DNA of 64,000 nucleotides, taken from contig NC_053038.3 of assembly GCF_002575655.3 (NCBI RefSeq), positions 144,352,885-144,416,884 of the forward strand, given 5' to 3'. Under the pieces are notes generated by a model. The model was not told the DNA's origin, did not search any database, and saw only the letters and a list, made by a program, of their open reading frames with translations. Source of the stretch: Aegilops tauschii subsp. strangulata. Taxonomy: Eukaryota; Streptophyta; Magnoliopsida; Poales; Poaceae. This document shows positions 44,120 to 55,529 of this stretch, in pieces. Made by a program: the position numbers and the translations under genes. Position 1 is the first letter of the stretch; each line of letters begins with the position of its first letter.

Positions 44120-44523
44120 GGAGCCCCCGGGCTTGGCCCGAACGTGCTCTCCAGCGTCGTTGGGGTAGGCCGTAACCGATGCACAGGTAGGAGCGTAATG
44201 GTGGATCGCCCTTTGAGATATTCTTTGCTTCTTCATTAACCTGAGCCCATGTCAGTTTCCGGTTCTCCCGCGTGTCGTGTAACGCCAATTGTAGTGGGGC
44301 CACTCTTGTAATGGCCCGTGAATGATTTTAATGCACAGGCGGGTAATTACCAGTTCACTCTTCCCACCACGCTCTTATCCTTAGCCACATATGCTGCATG
44401 CATTGAGTGGGGTAGGTAACAGAGGCGCGTGGTGCAGGAGAGCCCCAAGGCAGGGGCCCGGTCTTCTTGGATTGGTGGGGGAGGACGGCGGTTACCCACC
44501 GGGGGATCATCCCTTAGCCCGCC

Positions 44524-44530
44524 TATAAAA
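44524..44530 (+). promoter_or_regulatory. TATA box ahead of a plus-strand ORF in element M
   Basis: cctataaaacgagg lies 73 bp before ATG 44597, on the strand opposite to the element. By position it would drive the antisense ORF known from Tat elements. Confidence 0.4.
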
Positions 44531-44596
44531 CGAGGGGTGGGGGAGGAGCGGGAGAACTCATCCATACACCTCTCCTCCTCCATTCTCTACTTTCTA

Positions 44597-44875
44597 ATGG
44601 GAATGCCGAGAGGGAGAGCCCAGGGCCAGGCCCCGGGCCCTCGCTTGGGGTCGGCGATGTCAAATGCTTGTGCTAATGCTTGGGGAGTGAGTCTGGTCCG
44701 GCCTCTTGGAAAATGTGGCAAGCGAGCTGGTCGCAGTGTAGGAGATATCAAGCTTTCCCATTATGGTGGGATGCTTGTTTCCTCTGCTTGGGCCACCGGT
44801 CTGGTGGGGGTGTTGGGTCTTGTCACGAGCCGTCGTAGCTCGCCGTCCCAGCGACCAGCTCCTGGGAACCTCTAA
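44597..44875 (+). CDS. Possible N-terminal part of the antisense ORF of element M
   Basis: 92 residues starting MGMPRGRAQGQ, Gly/Arg/Ala-rich. I do not recognise it. It is placed as the antisense ORF because it begins about 480 bp inside the 3' LTR and reads away from it, like 32520 in F. It does not resemble F's protein and may be out of frame or not coding. Confidence 0.25.
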   Translation: MGMPRGRAQGQAPGPRLGSAMSNACANAWGVSLVRPLGKCGKRAGRSVGDIKLSHYGGMLVSSAWATGLVGVLGLVTSRRSSPSQRPAPGNL

Positions 44876-44990
44876 CGCCCGTCTGGGGTGCAGGGCTTGT
44901 GATCGTTGGTAATCCCAGCTCTGCACCTTCCAGCGGAGCCAGGGTCGATGCTGAAGGAAGAGGAGCCTTCCTGCCTGCCAAGGCGGGGTG

Positions 44991-46504
44991 TGATACATGC
45001 ATTTTACATCATGCTTTTATATTGATATTTATTGCATTATGGGATGTTATTACACATTATATCACAATACTTATGCCTTTCCTCTCTTATTTTATAAGGT
45101 TTACATGAAGAGGGAGAATGCCGGCAGCTAGAATTCTGGACTGGAAAAGGAGCAAATATTAGAGACCTATTCTGCACAACTCCAAAAGTCCTGAAACTTC
45201 ACGGAGAATATTTTTGGAATATATAAAAATTATTGGGCGAAGAAAGTACCAGAGGGGGCCACCTTCCATCCACAAGGCTGGAGGGCGCGCCCTACCCCCT
45301 GGGCGCGCCCCCATCCTTGTGGGCCCCTTGGCATGCCCCTGATGCCCATCTTCTTCTATATGGTGTGTTTTGACCTGGAAAAAATCAGAAGGAAGCTTTC
45401 GGGACGAAGAGCCGCCGTCTCGAGGCGAAACCTGGGCAGAACCAATCTAGGGCTCCGGTGGAGCTGTTCTGCCGAGGAAACTTCCCTCCGGGAGGGGGAA
45501 ATCATCACCATCGTCATCACCAACGATCCTCTCATCGAGAGGGGGTCAATCTCCATCAACATCTTCACTAGCACCATCTCCTCTCAAACCCTAGTTCATC
45601 TCTTCTATCCGATCTTTGTCTCAAAACCTCAGATTGGTACCTGTGGGTTGCTAATAGTGTTGATTACTCCTTGTAGTTGATGTTAGTTGGTTTATTCGGT
45701 GGAAGATCATATGTTCAGATCCTTAATGATAATTAATACTCCTCTGATTATGATAATGAATATGCTTTATGAGTAGTTACGTTTGTTCCTGAGGACATTG
45801 GAGAAGTCTTCTTATAAGTAATCATGTGAATTTGGTATTCATTCGATATTTTGATGAGATGTATGTTGTCTTTCCTCAAGTGGTGTTATGTGAATGTCGA
45901 CTACATGAAACTTCACCATTGTTTTGGCCTAGGGGAAGGCATTGGGAAGTAATAAGTACATGATGGGTTGCTAGAGTGACAGAAGCTTAAACCCTAGTTT
46001 ATGCATTGCTTCTAACGGGCTGATTTGGATCCATATGTTTCATGCTATGGTTAGATTTATCTTAATTCTTCTTTCGTAGTTGCGGATGCTTGCTGGAGGG
46101 GTTAATCGTAAGTGGGAGGCTTGTCAAAGGGCAGCACCGAAGCACTGGTCCACCCACATATCAAATTATCAAAGTAACGAACGCGAATGATTTGAGCATG
46201 ATGAAAACTAACTTGACAACAGTTCCCATGTGTCCTCAGGAGCGCTTTACTTTATATAAGAGTTCGTCCAGGCTTTTCCTTTGCTACAAAAAGAATTGGG
46301 CCACCTTGTTGCACCTTATTTACTTTTGTTACTTGTTACCCATTACGAATTATCTTATCATACAACTATCTGTTACCGATAATTTCAGTGCTTGCAGAGA
46401 ATACCTTGCTGAAAACCGCTTGTCATTTCCTTCTGCTCCTCTTTGGGTCGACACTCTTACTTATCAAAGGACTTCGATAGATCCCCTATACTTGTGGGTA
46501 ATCA
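44991..46504 (+). repeat. 5' LTR of element H
   Basis: 1514 bp, starts tgatacatgcattt and ends cttgtgggtaatca. GC palindrome arms CCACAAGG (45270-45277) and CCTTGTGG (45315-45322) enclose two copies of GGGCGCGCCC. A TATA-like ctatatgg is at about 45355. Confidence 0.85.
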
Positions 46505-46515
46505 AGACTCTTTTC

Positions 46516-46533
46516 TGGCGCCATTGCCCGGGA
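46516..46533 (+). promoter_or_regulatory. Primer binding site of element H (tRNA-Asp type)
   Basis: TGGCGCCATTGCCCGGGA, 11 bp after the LTR. Close to the usual Athila-lineage form TGGCGCCGTTGCCGGGGA. Confidence 0.8.
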
Positions 46534-46610
46534 GTGAAGCGCCTTTGGGAAGTGGAATTTGGTAAGGAATCATTTATATAGTGTGCTGAAATTTACTGTC
46601 ACTTGTTACT

Positions 46611-47700
46611 ATGGAAAATAATCCTTTGAGGGGCTTGTTCAGGGTATCTTCAGCTCGACCGGAAGAGCAAGGAGTTGCTCCTCAACCTACTGCACCTACT
46701 GAAAATATTTATTATGAAATTCCTTCGGGTATGATAGAGAAACTGCTAGATAATCCTTTTGCAAGAGATGGGACATTACATCCCGATGTTCACCTAATCT
46801 ATGTGGATGAAGTTTGTGGATTATTTAAGCTTGCAGGTATGCCTGAAGATGTTGTCAAGAAGAAGGTCTTCCCTTTATCTTTGAAGGGAAAGGCATTGAC
46901 ATGGTATAGGCTTTGTGATGATATTGGATCTTGGAACTACAACCGATTGAAATTGGAATTTCATCAGAAGTTTTATCCTATGCATCTGGTTCATCATGAT
47001 TGGAATTATATATATATATATATATAATTGTTGGCCTCGTGAAGGAGAAAGTATCGCTCAAGCTTGGGGCAGGCTTAAGTCAATGTTATATTCATGCCCC
47101 AATCATGAGCTCTCAAAATAAATTATTATTCAAAAAAATTATGCTCGGCTTTCTCATAATGATCGATCCATGCTCGATACTTCTTGTACTGGTTCTTTTA
47201 TGAAGAAGGATATTGAATTCAAATGGGATTTATTGGAAAGAATTAAATGCAACACTGAAGATTGGGAACTCGACGAAGGTAAGGAGTCAGGTTTAAACCT
47301 TAAATTTGATTGTGTTAAATCTTTTATGGATACCGATGCTTTTCGTGAATTTAGCACTAAATATGGACTTGACTCTGAGATAGTAGCTTATTTCTGTGAA
47401 TCTTTTGCTACTCATGTGGATCTCCCTAAGGAGAAGTGGTTAAAATATCATCCTCCCATTGAAGTTAAAGTAGTAGAACCTATTAAAGTTGAAGAAGAAA
47501 CTATTACTTACAATGTTGATCCTATTGTTCCTACTGCTTATATTGAGGAACCACCTTTTCCTGTTAGAATAAAGGATCATGCTAAAGCTTCAACTGTAGT
47601 TCATAAGAGTTATACTAGAACACCTACACACCCTAAACAAATTAAAGTTGAACCTAGTATTGCTATGGTTAAAGATCTCTTGGTTGATAATATTGAAGGG
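46611..47700 (+). pseudogene. Gag of element H, frameshifted by a TA microsatellite
   Basis: ATG 46611 opens a gag with MEDVV-type capsid residues (KGKALTWYRL, EFHQKFYP). The frame is lost in a (TA)10 run at 47007-47026, which ends it in Tyr-Ile repeats and a stop at 47025. Gag continues in another frame from about 47032 (WPREGESIAQAWGRLKSM), with a stop near 47119, then from 47170 into the spacer before protease. The tract sits where related elements have a short Tyr-Ile-Tyr-Asn stretch, so microsatellite expansion explains the shift. Confidence 0.75.
47007..47026 (+). repeat. (TA)10 microsatellite in gag of H
   Basis: Ten uninterrupted TA units. Its length sets the reading frame of gag. 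Confidence 0.9.
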
Positions 47701-50700
47701 CATATTATTTATTTCTGTGATGAAGCTGCTAGAATTGCTAAACCTGATACTAAAGATAAACATAGACCTATTGTTGGCATGTTTGTTGTTTCTGTTAAAA
47801 TTGGAGATCATTGTTATCATGGCTTATGTGATGTGAGTGCTAGTGTGAGTGAAATTCCTTATACCTTCTACCAAGAAATTATGAATTGTATTGCACCTCC
47901 CGAGATAGAAGATATTGATGTTACTATTAAGCTTGCCAATAGAGATACTATATCACCAATTGGGATTGTTAGAGATGTTGAAATCTTGTGTGGGAAAATT
48001 AAATCCGTACTGATTTTCTTGTTCTTGGTTCCCCACAAGATGATTTTTGTCCCATTATATTTGGTAGACCTCTCTTGAATACTGTTAATGCTAAGATAGA
48101 CTATGAGAAAGATATTGTTACTATTGGTTTAGGGGATATGTCTCATGATTTTGATTTCTCTAAATTTTGTAGACAACCCCATGATAAAGAATTGCCTAGT
48201 AAAGATGAAATTATTGGTCTTGCTTCTATTTTCATGCCTCCTACTGATCCTTTAGAACAATATTTGCTAGACCATGAAAATGATATGTTTATGAATGAAA
48301 TAAGGGAAATACATGAAATATTCTTTAATGAAGGGCATGTTTTAAAGCACAATTTGCATGTTAAAATCCTTGGGGATCGTCCTCCACCCAAGGGTGATCC
48401 CATGTTTGAGCTTAAACAATTACCTGATACTTTGAAATATGCTTATCTCGATGAAAAGAAGATATATCCTGTTATTATTAGTGCTAACCTTTCAGAGCAT
48501 GAAAAAAGGGAATTATTGAAAACTCTGAAGAAGCACCGTGCTACTATTGGATATACTCTTTATGGCCTTAAGGGCATTAGTCCCACTCTATGTCAGCACA
48601 AAATTAAATTGGAGCCTGATGCTAAACCAGTTGTTGATCACCAACGAAGGTTAAATCCTAAGATGAAAGAAGTGCTAAGAAATGAAATACTAAAGCTTCT
48701 GGAGGCATGTATAATTTATCCTATTGCGGATCATAAATGGGTAAGTCATGTTCATAGTGTCCCTAAGAAGGGAGGTAGTACTATTGTTCCTAATGATAAG
48801 AATGAATTGATCCCTCAAAGAATTCTTACATGTTATAGAATGTAATTGATTTTTGCAAATTAAACAAAGCTACTAGGAAGGATCATTACCCACTACCTTT
48901 CATTGATCAAATGCTAGAAATACTATCCAAACATACACATTTTTTGCTTTCTAGATGGTTATTCTGGTTTCACCAAAATACCTGTGTCAAAAGATGATCA
49001 GGAGAAGACCACATTTACTTGCCCTTTTGGTAACTTTGCTTATAGACGTATGCCGTTTGGTTTATGCAATGCACCTGCTACCTTTCAAAGATGTATGACT
49101 GCTATATTCTCAGATTTTTTGTGAAAAGATTGTTGAGGTTTTCATGGATGATTTCTCCGTTTACGGAACTTCTTTTGATGACTGTTTAAGCAACCTTGAC
49201 CGAGTTTTGCAGATATGTGAAGAAACTAATCTTGTCTTGAATTGGGAGAAGTGTCACTTTATGGTTAATGAAGGTATTGTCTTGGGGCATAAAATTTCTA
49301 AAAGAGGTATTGAAGTTGATAAAGCTAAAGTAGATGCTATTGAAAAGATGACGTGTCCTAAAGATATCAAAGGTATAAGAAGTTTCCTTGGTCATGCTGG
49401 TTTCTATAGGAGGTTTATTAAAGACTTCTCTAAAATTTCTAGGCCTCTCACTAATCTCTTGCAAAAAGATGTTCCTTTTGTTTTTATGATGATTGTGTAG
49501 AAGCATTTGAAATACTTAAGAAAGCCTTGATTTCTTCACCTATTGTTCAGCCACCTGATTTGAATTTACCCATTGAAATTATATGTGATGCTAGTGATTA
49601 TGATTTGGGGTTGTTCTAGGTCAAAAACTTGATAAGGAATTAAATGTTATTCATTATGCTAGTAAAACTCTAGACAGTGCCCAGAGAAATTATGCTACTA
49701 CTGAAAAAGAATTTTTAGCAGTTGTATTTGCATGTGATAAGTTCAGATCTTATATTGTTGATTCCAAAGTAACTGTTCACACTGATCATGTTGCTATTAA
49801 ATATCTTATGGAAAAGAAAGATGCTATACCTAGACTTATTAGATGGGTTCTCTTGTTACAAGAATTTGATTGGCATATTATTGATAGAAAGGGAGCTGAG
49901 AACCCCGTTGCAGACAACTTGTCTAGGTTAGAAAATGTTCTTGATGACCCACTGCCTATTGATGATAGCTTTCTTGATGAACAACTAGCTGTCATAAATG
50001 CTTCTCGTAATACTCCGTGGTATGCTGATTATGCTAATTACTTGTTGCTAAATTTATACCACCTAGTTTCACATACCAGCAAAAGAAAAAGTTTTTCTAT
50101 GATTTAAGACATTACTTTTGGGCTGACCCAGACCTTTATAAAGAAGGAGTAGATGGTGTTATTAGATGTTTGTGCACCTGAGGATCAACAGGGATAGATC
50201 CTATGCAAGTGCCACTCTGAGTCTTACAGAGGACACCATGCTGGAGATAGAACTGCACACAAGGTATTGCAATCATGTTTTTATTGGCCTACTCTCTTCA
50301 AGGATGCTCGTAAGTTTGTCTTGTCTTCTGATGAATGCCAAAGAAATGGTAATATTAGTAGATGTCGGGAAACGCCTATGAATTATTCACTTGTTATTGA
50401 ACCATTTGATGTTTGGGGCTTTGATTATATGGGACCTTTTCCTTCCTCTAATGGGTATACACATATTTTAGTTGATGTTGATTACGTTACTAAGTGGGTA
50501 GAATATATTCCAAGTAGTAGTGCTGATCATAACACTTCTATTAAGATGCTTAAAGAAGTTATTTTTCCGAGGTTTAGAGTCCCTAGTTATTTAATGACTG
50601 ATGGTGGTTCACATTTTATTCATGGTGCTTTCCGTAAAATGCTTGCTAAATATGATGTTAACCGTAGAATTGCATCTCCATATCATCCTCAATCTAGTGG

Positions 50701-51353
50701 TCAAGTAGAATTCAGCAATAGAGAGATTAAATTGATTTTGCAAAAGACTATTAATAGATCTAGGAAGAATCGGTCTAAGGAGCCTTATGATGCATTATGG
50801 ACTTATAGAACTGCTTATAAAAACCCTATGGGTATGTCTCCGTATAAAATGTTTTATGGAAAGGCTTGTCCTTACCTCTTGAACTAGAACATAAGGCATA
50901 TTGGGCTACTAAAGAGCTCAACTATGATTTCAAACTTGCCGGTGAGAAGAGGTTATTTGACATTAGCTCGCTTGATGAATGGAGAACCCAAGCGTATGAG
51001 AATGCCAAGTTTTTTAAAGAAAAGGTTACAAGATGGCATGCCAAGAGGATACAAAAGCGTGAGTTTAATGTACGTGATCATGTTTTGCTATACAACTCTC
51101 GTTTAAGATTTTTTGCAGGAAAACTTCTCTCTAAATGGGAAAGTCCTCACATTATCGAGGAGGTCTATCATTCCGGTGCCATAAAAATCAACACAGCCGA
51201 AGGCACAAACCGAAGGTCGTAAATGATCAAAGAATCAAACATTATATCTCAGGTACTCTCATAAATGTTGAGACCAATATAATTGACACCGTAACACCGG
51301 AGGAGTACATAAGGGACACTTTCCAGAACATTTCAAACTCTGAGAAGGAATAG
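47701..51353 (+). pseudogene. Pol of element H: protease, RT, RNase H, integrase, broken
   Basis: Protease at about 47770-47960 has DVSAS at the active site (47830 on), where DIGAS or DLGAS is usual. A frameshift near 48005 leads to 48075-48845 (RT N-terminal part, PHSVPKK-type). RT continues in pieces: a DFCKLNKATRKDHYPLP stretch near 48850, FLDGYSGF near 48950, MPFGLCNAPATFQRC near 49050, and the FMDD box at 49141-49152. RNase H follows to about 49960 (TDHVAIKYL). Integrase zinc-finger remnants lie near 50230-50345. The core has D (GFDYMGP), D (LMTDGG) and E (SGQVEFSN), and the C-terminal part ends at 51353. Confidence 0.82.
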
Positions 51354-51412
51354 GTACGTGGTACGGTAAGTAAACCGACTCCAAAACTATTATAATAGCA
51401 TTTTTTCTCCAT

Positions 51413-51597
51413 TTTGGGATATTTAAAAATTTAGGAAAAATTAAAAGTAGTCCGAAAGACACACGAGGCATCCACAAGGGTGGAGGGTGCGCCCTACCCC
51501 CCTGGGCATGCCCCTACCTTGTGGCCACCTCGTGTGCCCTCCGGACACTGTTTTCTTGCACGATGCTTCTTTTGGTCCGTAAAAAATCATTATATAA
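51413..51597 (+). promoter_or_regulatory. Internal U3-like promoter module of element H
   Basis: ttttgggatatttaaaaattt, then palindrome arms CCACAAGG (51472-51479) and CCTTGTGG (51517-51524), then TATATAA at 51591. The same palindrome arms occur in H's own LTR (45270 and 45315). The third ORF starts 89 bp after the TATA. Confidence 0.5.
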
Positions 51598-51679
51598 TCT
51601 CCCGAAGGTTTTGACCATCGTACCACGAAAAAATCCTCTGTTTTTGTTCTGAGCTATTTCTACAGCAGATTACAGCAAG

Positions 51680-52135
51680 ATGTCTTCACAAGAGTCGGTC
51701 GAGGAGAGACGTGCATCTCACCCGACACCGAGCTCAAGAGCATATAGAGAAGCTAACCACATCGGGCAAGCAACGGAGGAAGAGATGGAGGCTGACTTAA
51801 AAAGAGTGGATGCCATGGAGGAGGATCAGGAAGTTACCTCTCGTCTTCAAGCTGGATTCATGTTGGAGGAACTTCAGAGCTCAACAATACCAAACTCGGT
51901 TATCCCTCCTAATGCTAGATTTCTCTCTTATGAAAATATGAAAAGGAGTGTTAATTTCTCTCCCGCAGCTATGAAACATGCTTGGGTGATTGGAGCTTTA
52001 GCCGTCACGGGTAAACTTCGCAAGGAAATAATGGATCTTAAGTAGCAGAATAATAAGCTCGAGGAGGCGAATCGCATCTTAAGGGGCATCATCGCCAAGA
52101 ATATCACATCATCACCTCCGCACAAACAGACCTAA
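51680..52135 (+). pseudogene. Third ORF of element H
   Basis: It starts MSSQESVEERRASH and runs 121 residues to a TAG at 52043-52045. Past that stop the same frame continues (QNNKLEEANRILRG) to TAA 52133. The stop is probably CAG to TAG. The C-terminal part looks like a coiled coil (KLRKEIMDLK...NNKLEEANRIL). No transmembrane segment or signal peptide, so it is not an obvious envelope protein. It is preceded by a splice-acceptor-like tract (tatttctacag) at about 51655-51665. Function unknown. Confidence 0.55.
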
Positions 52136-52147
52136 ACACATAGGTAT

Positions 52148-52189
52148 GGGCACTCCCCTTGGAAACTACCAAGCTTGGGGGAGGTGCCC
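52148..52189 (+). promoter_or_regulatory. Hairpin carrying an internal polypurine tract, element H
   Basis: GGGCACTCCCC and GGGGAGGTGCCC arms with TTGG and CCAA inside. The 3' arm includes aagcttgggggag, as in the 3' tract at 53687-53700. The loop differs from that in G. Confidence 0.6.
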
Positions 52190-53686
52190 CGGTATCGTAT
52201 CACCATCACATCTTTATGTTTATCGTTTTCTTCGTTTGATCCTTTTGGTTATAGCTTGATCTAGTAGAATAAAGTTTTTAGTATGATCTATCTTTGAGTT
52301 TTGTTTTGATCTCTATCTATGTAATCGAGTCCTTGAGAGATATATAATAAAGAGTAGTTTGAGTTGAGGGCTTTGCTATTTTGCTATGATCTTGAGGGAA
52401 TAAATAGAAAGAATGAAAAGAAATAAAAAGATTATATATCGATCTTATGGAGAGTAATGACTTCACTTATAAAGAGTATGATAAATAAAAGTTGTTGAGA
52501 GTTGACAAACATAGTTTTGGTCATTGTTGCAATTAATAGGAAGTATTAAAGAAAGAAAGGCTTCACATATAAATATACTATCTTTGACATCTTTTGTAAT
52601 TGTGAGCACTCGTTAAAATATGACATGCTAAAATGTTGATGTTGGACAAGGGAGACAACATAATGGGTTATGTTTTCTTATATCCGAATAGAAGTTATAT
52701 TGTCATGGATCATCCAACATGTTGAGTTTGCCTTACCCCCTCATGCTAGCCAAATTCTTTGCACCAAGTAGAGATACTACTTGTGCTTCCAAACATCCCT
52801 TAAACCAGTTTTGCCATGAGAGTCCACCATACCTACCTATGGACTGAGTGCGATCCTTCAAGTAAGCTGTCATCCGTGCAACCAATAAAAATTGCTCTCT
52901 AAATATGTATGATCTATTAGTGTGAAGAAAATAAGCTTTATACGAACTAGTGATATGGAAGAAATAAAAGCGACAGACTGCATAATAGAGTTCTTTATCA
53001 CAAGCGGCAATATAAAGTGGCGTTCTTTTGCATTAAGATTTTGTGCATCCAACCATAAAAGAGCATAACAACCTCTGCTTCCCTCTATGAAGGGCCTATC
53101 TTTTACTTTTATCTTCTACCCTTATACAAGAGTCATGGTCATCATCACCTTCCCTTTTTACACTTTTTCCTTTGGCAGGCACTATGTGTTGGAGAAATCT
53201 GGATATATATATATATATATATCCACTCAGATGTAGGTTTTCATAAAGTATTATTGTTGACATTACCCTTGAGATAAAAAGATGGGAGGTGAAACTATAA
53301 GCCCCTATCTTTCTCTCTGTCTGATTGAAACTTTGTACCCATAAGTATCGCGTGATTGTTAGCAATTGTGAAAGATTAAATGATAGTTGAGTATGTGGAC
53401 TTGCTGAAAACCTCTTGAATTGACTCTTCCCAATGTTATGATAAATTGCAATTACTTCAAAGACTAAGATCATAGTTTGTTAGTTTTCAATGAAGTTTCT
53501 GATTCATACTTTATCTTGTGAACGAATTGTTACTTTAGCATAAGAAATTATATGACAATATTCGTTGTTGTTTTAAAGATGATCATGATGCCCTCTTGTC
53601 CATATTTTATTTTATCGACACCTTTATCTCTAAACATGTGGACATATTTTTTGATATCGGCCTCCGCTTGAGGACAAATGAGGTCT
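52190..53686 (+). other. 3' non-coding region of element H
   Basis: AT-rich, no supported gene. Contains the conserved hairpin (52761-52786) and an (AT)n run near 53206-53222. Confidence 0.65.
52761..52786 (+). other. Conserved 26-nt hairpin, element H
   Basis: Identical to 30266-30291 of element G: arms GCACCAAGTAG and CTACTTGTGC, loop AGATA. Confidence 0.7.
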
Positions 53687-53700
53687 TAGCTTGGGGGAGT
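53687..53700 (+). promoter_or_regulatory. 3' polypurine tract of element H
   Basis: ttagcttgggggagt immediately before tgatatgtcc, the start of the 3' LTR. Confidence 0.78.
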
Positions 53701-55061
53701 TGATATGTCCATTTTGCATCATGCTTTTATATTGATATTTATTGCATTATGGGCTGTTATTATACATTGTATCACAATACTTATGCCTTGTCTATCTTAT
53801 TTTATAAGGTTTACATGAAGAGGGAGAATTCCGGCAGCTGGAATTCTGGACTGGAAAAGGAGCAAATATTAGAGACCTATTTTGCACAACTCCAAAAGTC
53901 TTGAAACTTCATGGAAAATATTTTTGGAATATATAAAAAATATTGGGTGAAGAAAGTACCAGAGGGGGGCACCTGCCATCGACAAGGGTGGAGGGCACGC
54001 CCCCATCCTTGTGGGCCCCCTGGCAGGTCCCCGACGCCCATCTTCTGCTATATGGTGTGTTTTTGACCTGGAAAAATCGGAAGGAAGCTTTCGGGACGAA
54101 GCGCTGCCGTCTCGAGGCGGAACCTGGGCAGAACCAATCTAGGGCTCCGGCGGAGCTGTTCTGCCAGGGAAACTTCCCTCCGGGAGGGGGAAATCATCGC
54201 CATCGTCATCACCAACGATCCTCTCATCGAGAGGGGTCAATCCCCATCAACATCTTCACCGGCACCATCTCCCCTCAATCCCTAGTTCATCTCTTGTATC
54301 CGATCTTTGCCTCAAAACCGCAGATTGGTACCTGTGGGTTGCTAGTAGTGTTGATTACTCCTTGTAGTTGGTGCTAGTTGGTTTATTTGGTGGATGATCA
54401 GATGTTCGGATCCTTAATGATAATTAATACTCTTCTGTTATGAACATGAATATGCTTTGTGAGTAGTTACGTTTGTTCCTGAGGACATGGGAGAAGTCTT
54501 GTTACAAGTAATCATGTGAATTTGATATTCGTTCAATATTTTGATGAGATGTATGTGGTCTTTCGTCTAGTGGTGTTATGTGAATGTCGTCTACATAACA
54601 CTTCACCATTCTTTGGGCCTAGGGGAAGGCATTGGGAAGTAATAAGTAGATGCTGGGTTGCTAGAGTGATAGAAGCTTAAATCCTAGTTTATGTGTTGCT
54701 TCGTAAGGGGCTGATTTGGATCCATATGTTTCATGCTATGGTTAGATTTATCTTAATTCTTCTTTCGTAGTTGTGGATGTTTGCAAGAGGGGTTAATCAT
54801 AAGTGGGAGGCTTGTCCAAGCAAGGGCTGCACCCAACACTGGTCCACCCACATATCGAATTATCAAAGTAACGAACGTTAATCATATGAGCATGATGAAA
54901 ACTAACTTGACAACAATTCACATGTGTCCTCGGGAGCGCTTTGCTTTGTATAAGAGTTCATCTCGGCTTGTACTTTGCTACAAAAAGGATTGGGCCACCT
55001 TGCGGCACCTTGTTTACTTTTCTTACTTGTTACCCATTATGAATTATCTTATCACACAACT
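53701..55061 (+). repeat. 3' LTR of element H, cut by element N
   Basis: 1361 of about 1514 bp. It aligns with the 5' LTR, except that part of the GC palindrome (tacccc...ggcgcgcc) is deleted around 53998. The 3' remainder lies beyond N. Confidence 0.82.
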
Positions 55062-55076
55062 CACTACAAAAAAATT

Positions 55077-55246
55077 CACTTCCGTGATGATACGTGTTTG
55101 TCACAGTAGGTCACGTTTTTTGTCATGCATGTACATCCATGACGATTTTGTGACAGAATCAAGATAGTCATACCTGTGCTATCGTAGAAGTGTTCCATGA
55201 CATTACCAAAATTATCATCACGGAAGTGTCCACTTCCATGACGATA
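55077..55246. repeat. Subterminal repeats of CACTA element N
   Basis: cacttccgtgatgata (55077-55092) has an exact inverted copy at 55213-55228 and a direct near copy cacttccatgacgata at 55231-55246. Clusters of short subterminal repeats are transposase-binding sites in CACTA elements. Confidence 0.65.
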
Positions 55247-55529
55247 AATGGCGCGTCGTTGAAGTGCTTTCGTCAAGGGTAACCGACACGTGGCATTCAT
55301 CGTAATGGGTCGCCGTTAAGCTATCGGATCCGGTTTTGGATCCGATAACCCGCTAACAGCCACGACCAATGGCGATTTTCCACGTGTAAAATTCTCATTG
55401 GCTGACGGAACCACGTGTTAGCTCCGCGTTGGCAAAGATGTCACACATCCAATGGGCGAGATGCGCCTATGATATGTTGATACGTGGGCTGGCCAAAAAG
55501 TGGCCCATAATAAATGGGCCAGCCCAACT

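Larger units (their letters stand above)
43220..44990 (-). mobile_element. Element M: Tat-like gypsy element, minus strand, truncated at H
   Basis: One LTR (43220-44119) plus 871 bp of internal sequence. Orientation is shown by the minus-strand purine tract beside the LTR (GGGGGCTCC before TGTCGG) and a minus-strand TATA box CTATAAAAG at 43510-43518. The rest lies beyond element H, outside the window. Confidence 0.7.
44991..55061 (+). mobile_element. Element H: Athila-type gypsy retrotransposon with third ORF
   Basis: 5' LTR 44991-46504, tRNA-Asp-type PBS, gag, protease, RT, RNase H, integrase, third ORF, 3' non-coding region with two purine tracts, and a 3' LTR from 53701 cut by CACTA element N at 55062. 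All enzymatic domains are recognisable in order, but at least seven frameshifts or stops break them. It is inserted in M; the left flank is gggtg (44986-44990). Confidence 0.85.

Noticed and set aside
51680..52135. Third ORF of H as an envelope protein
   Set aside because: No signal peptide or transmembrane segment; short, acidic and coiled-coil-like. Left as unknown accessory ORF.
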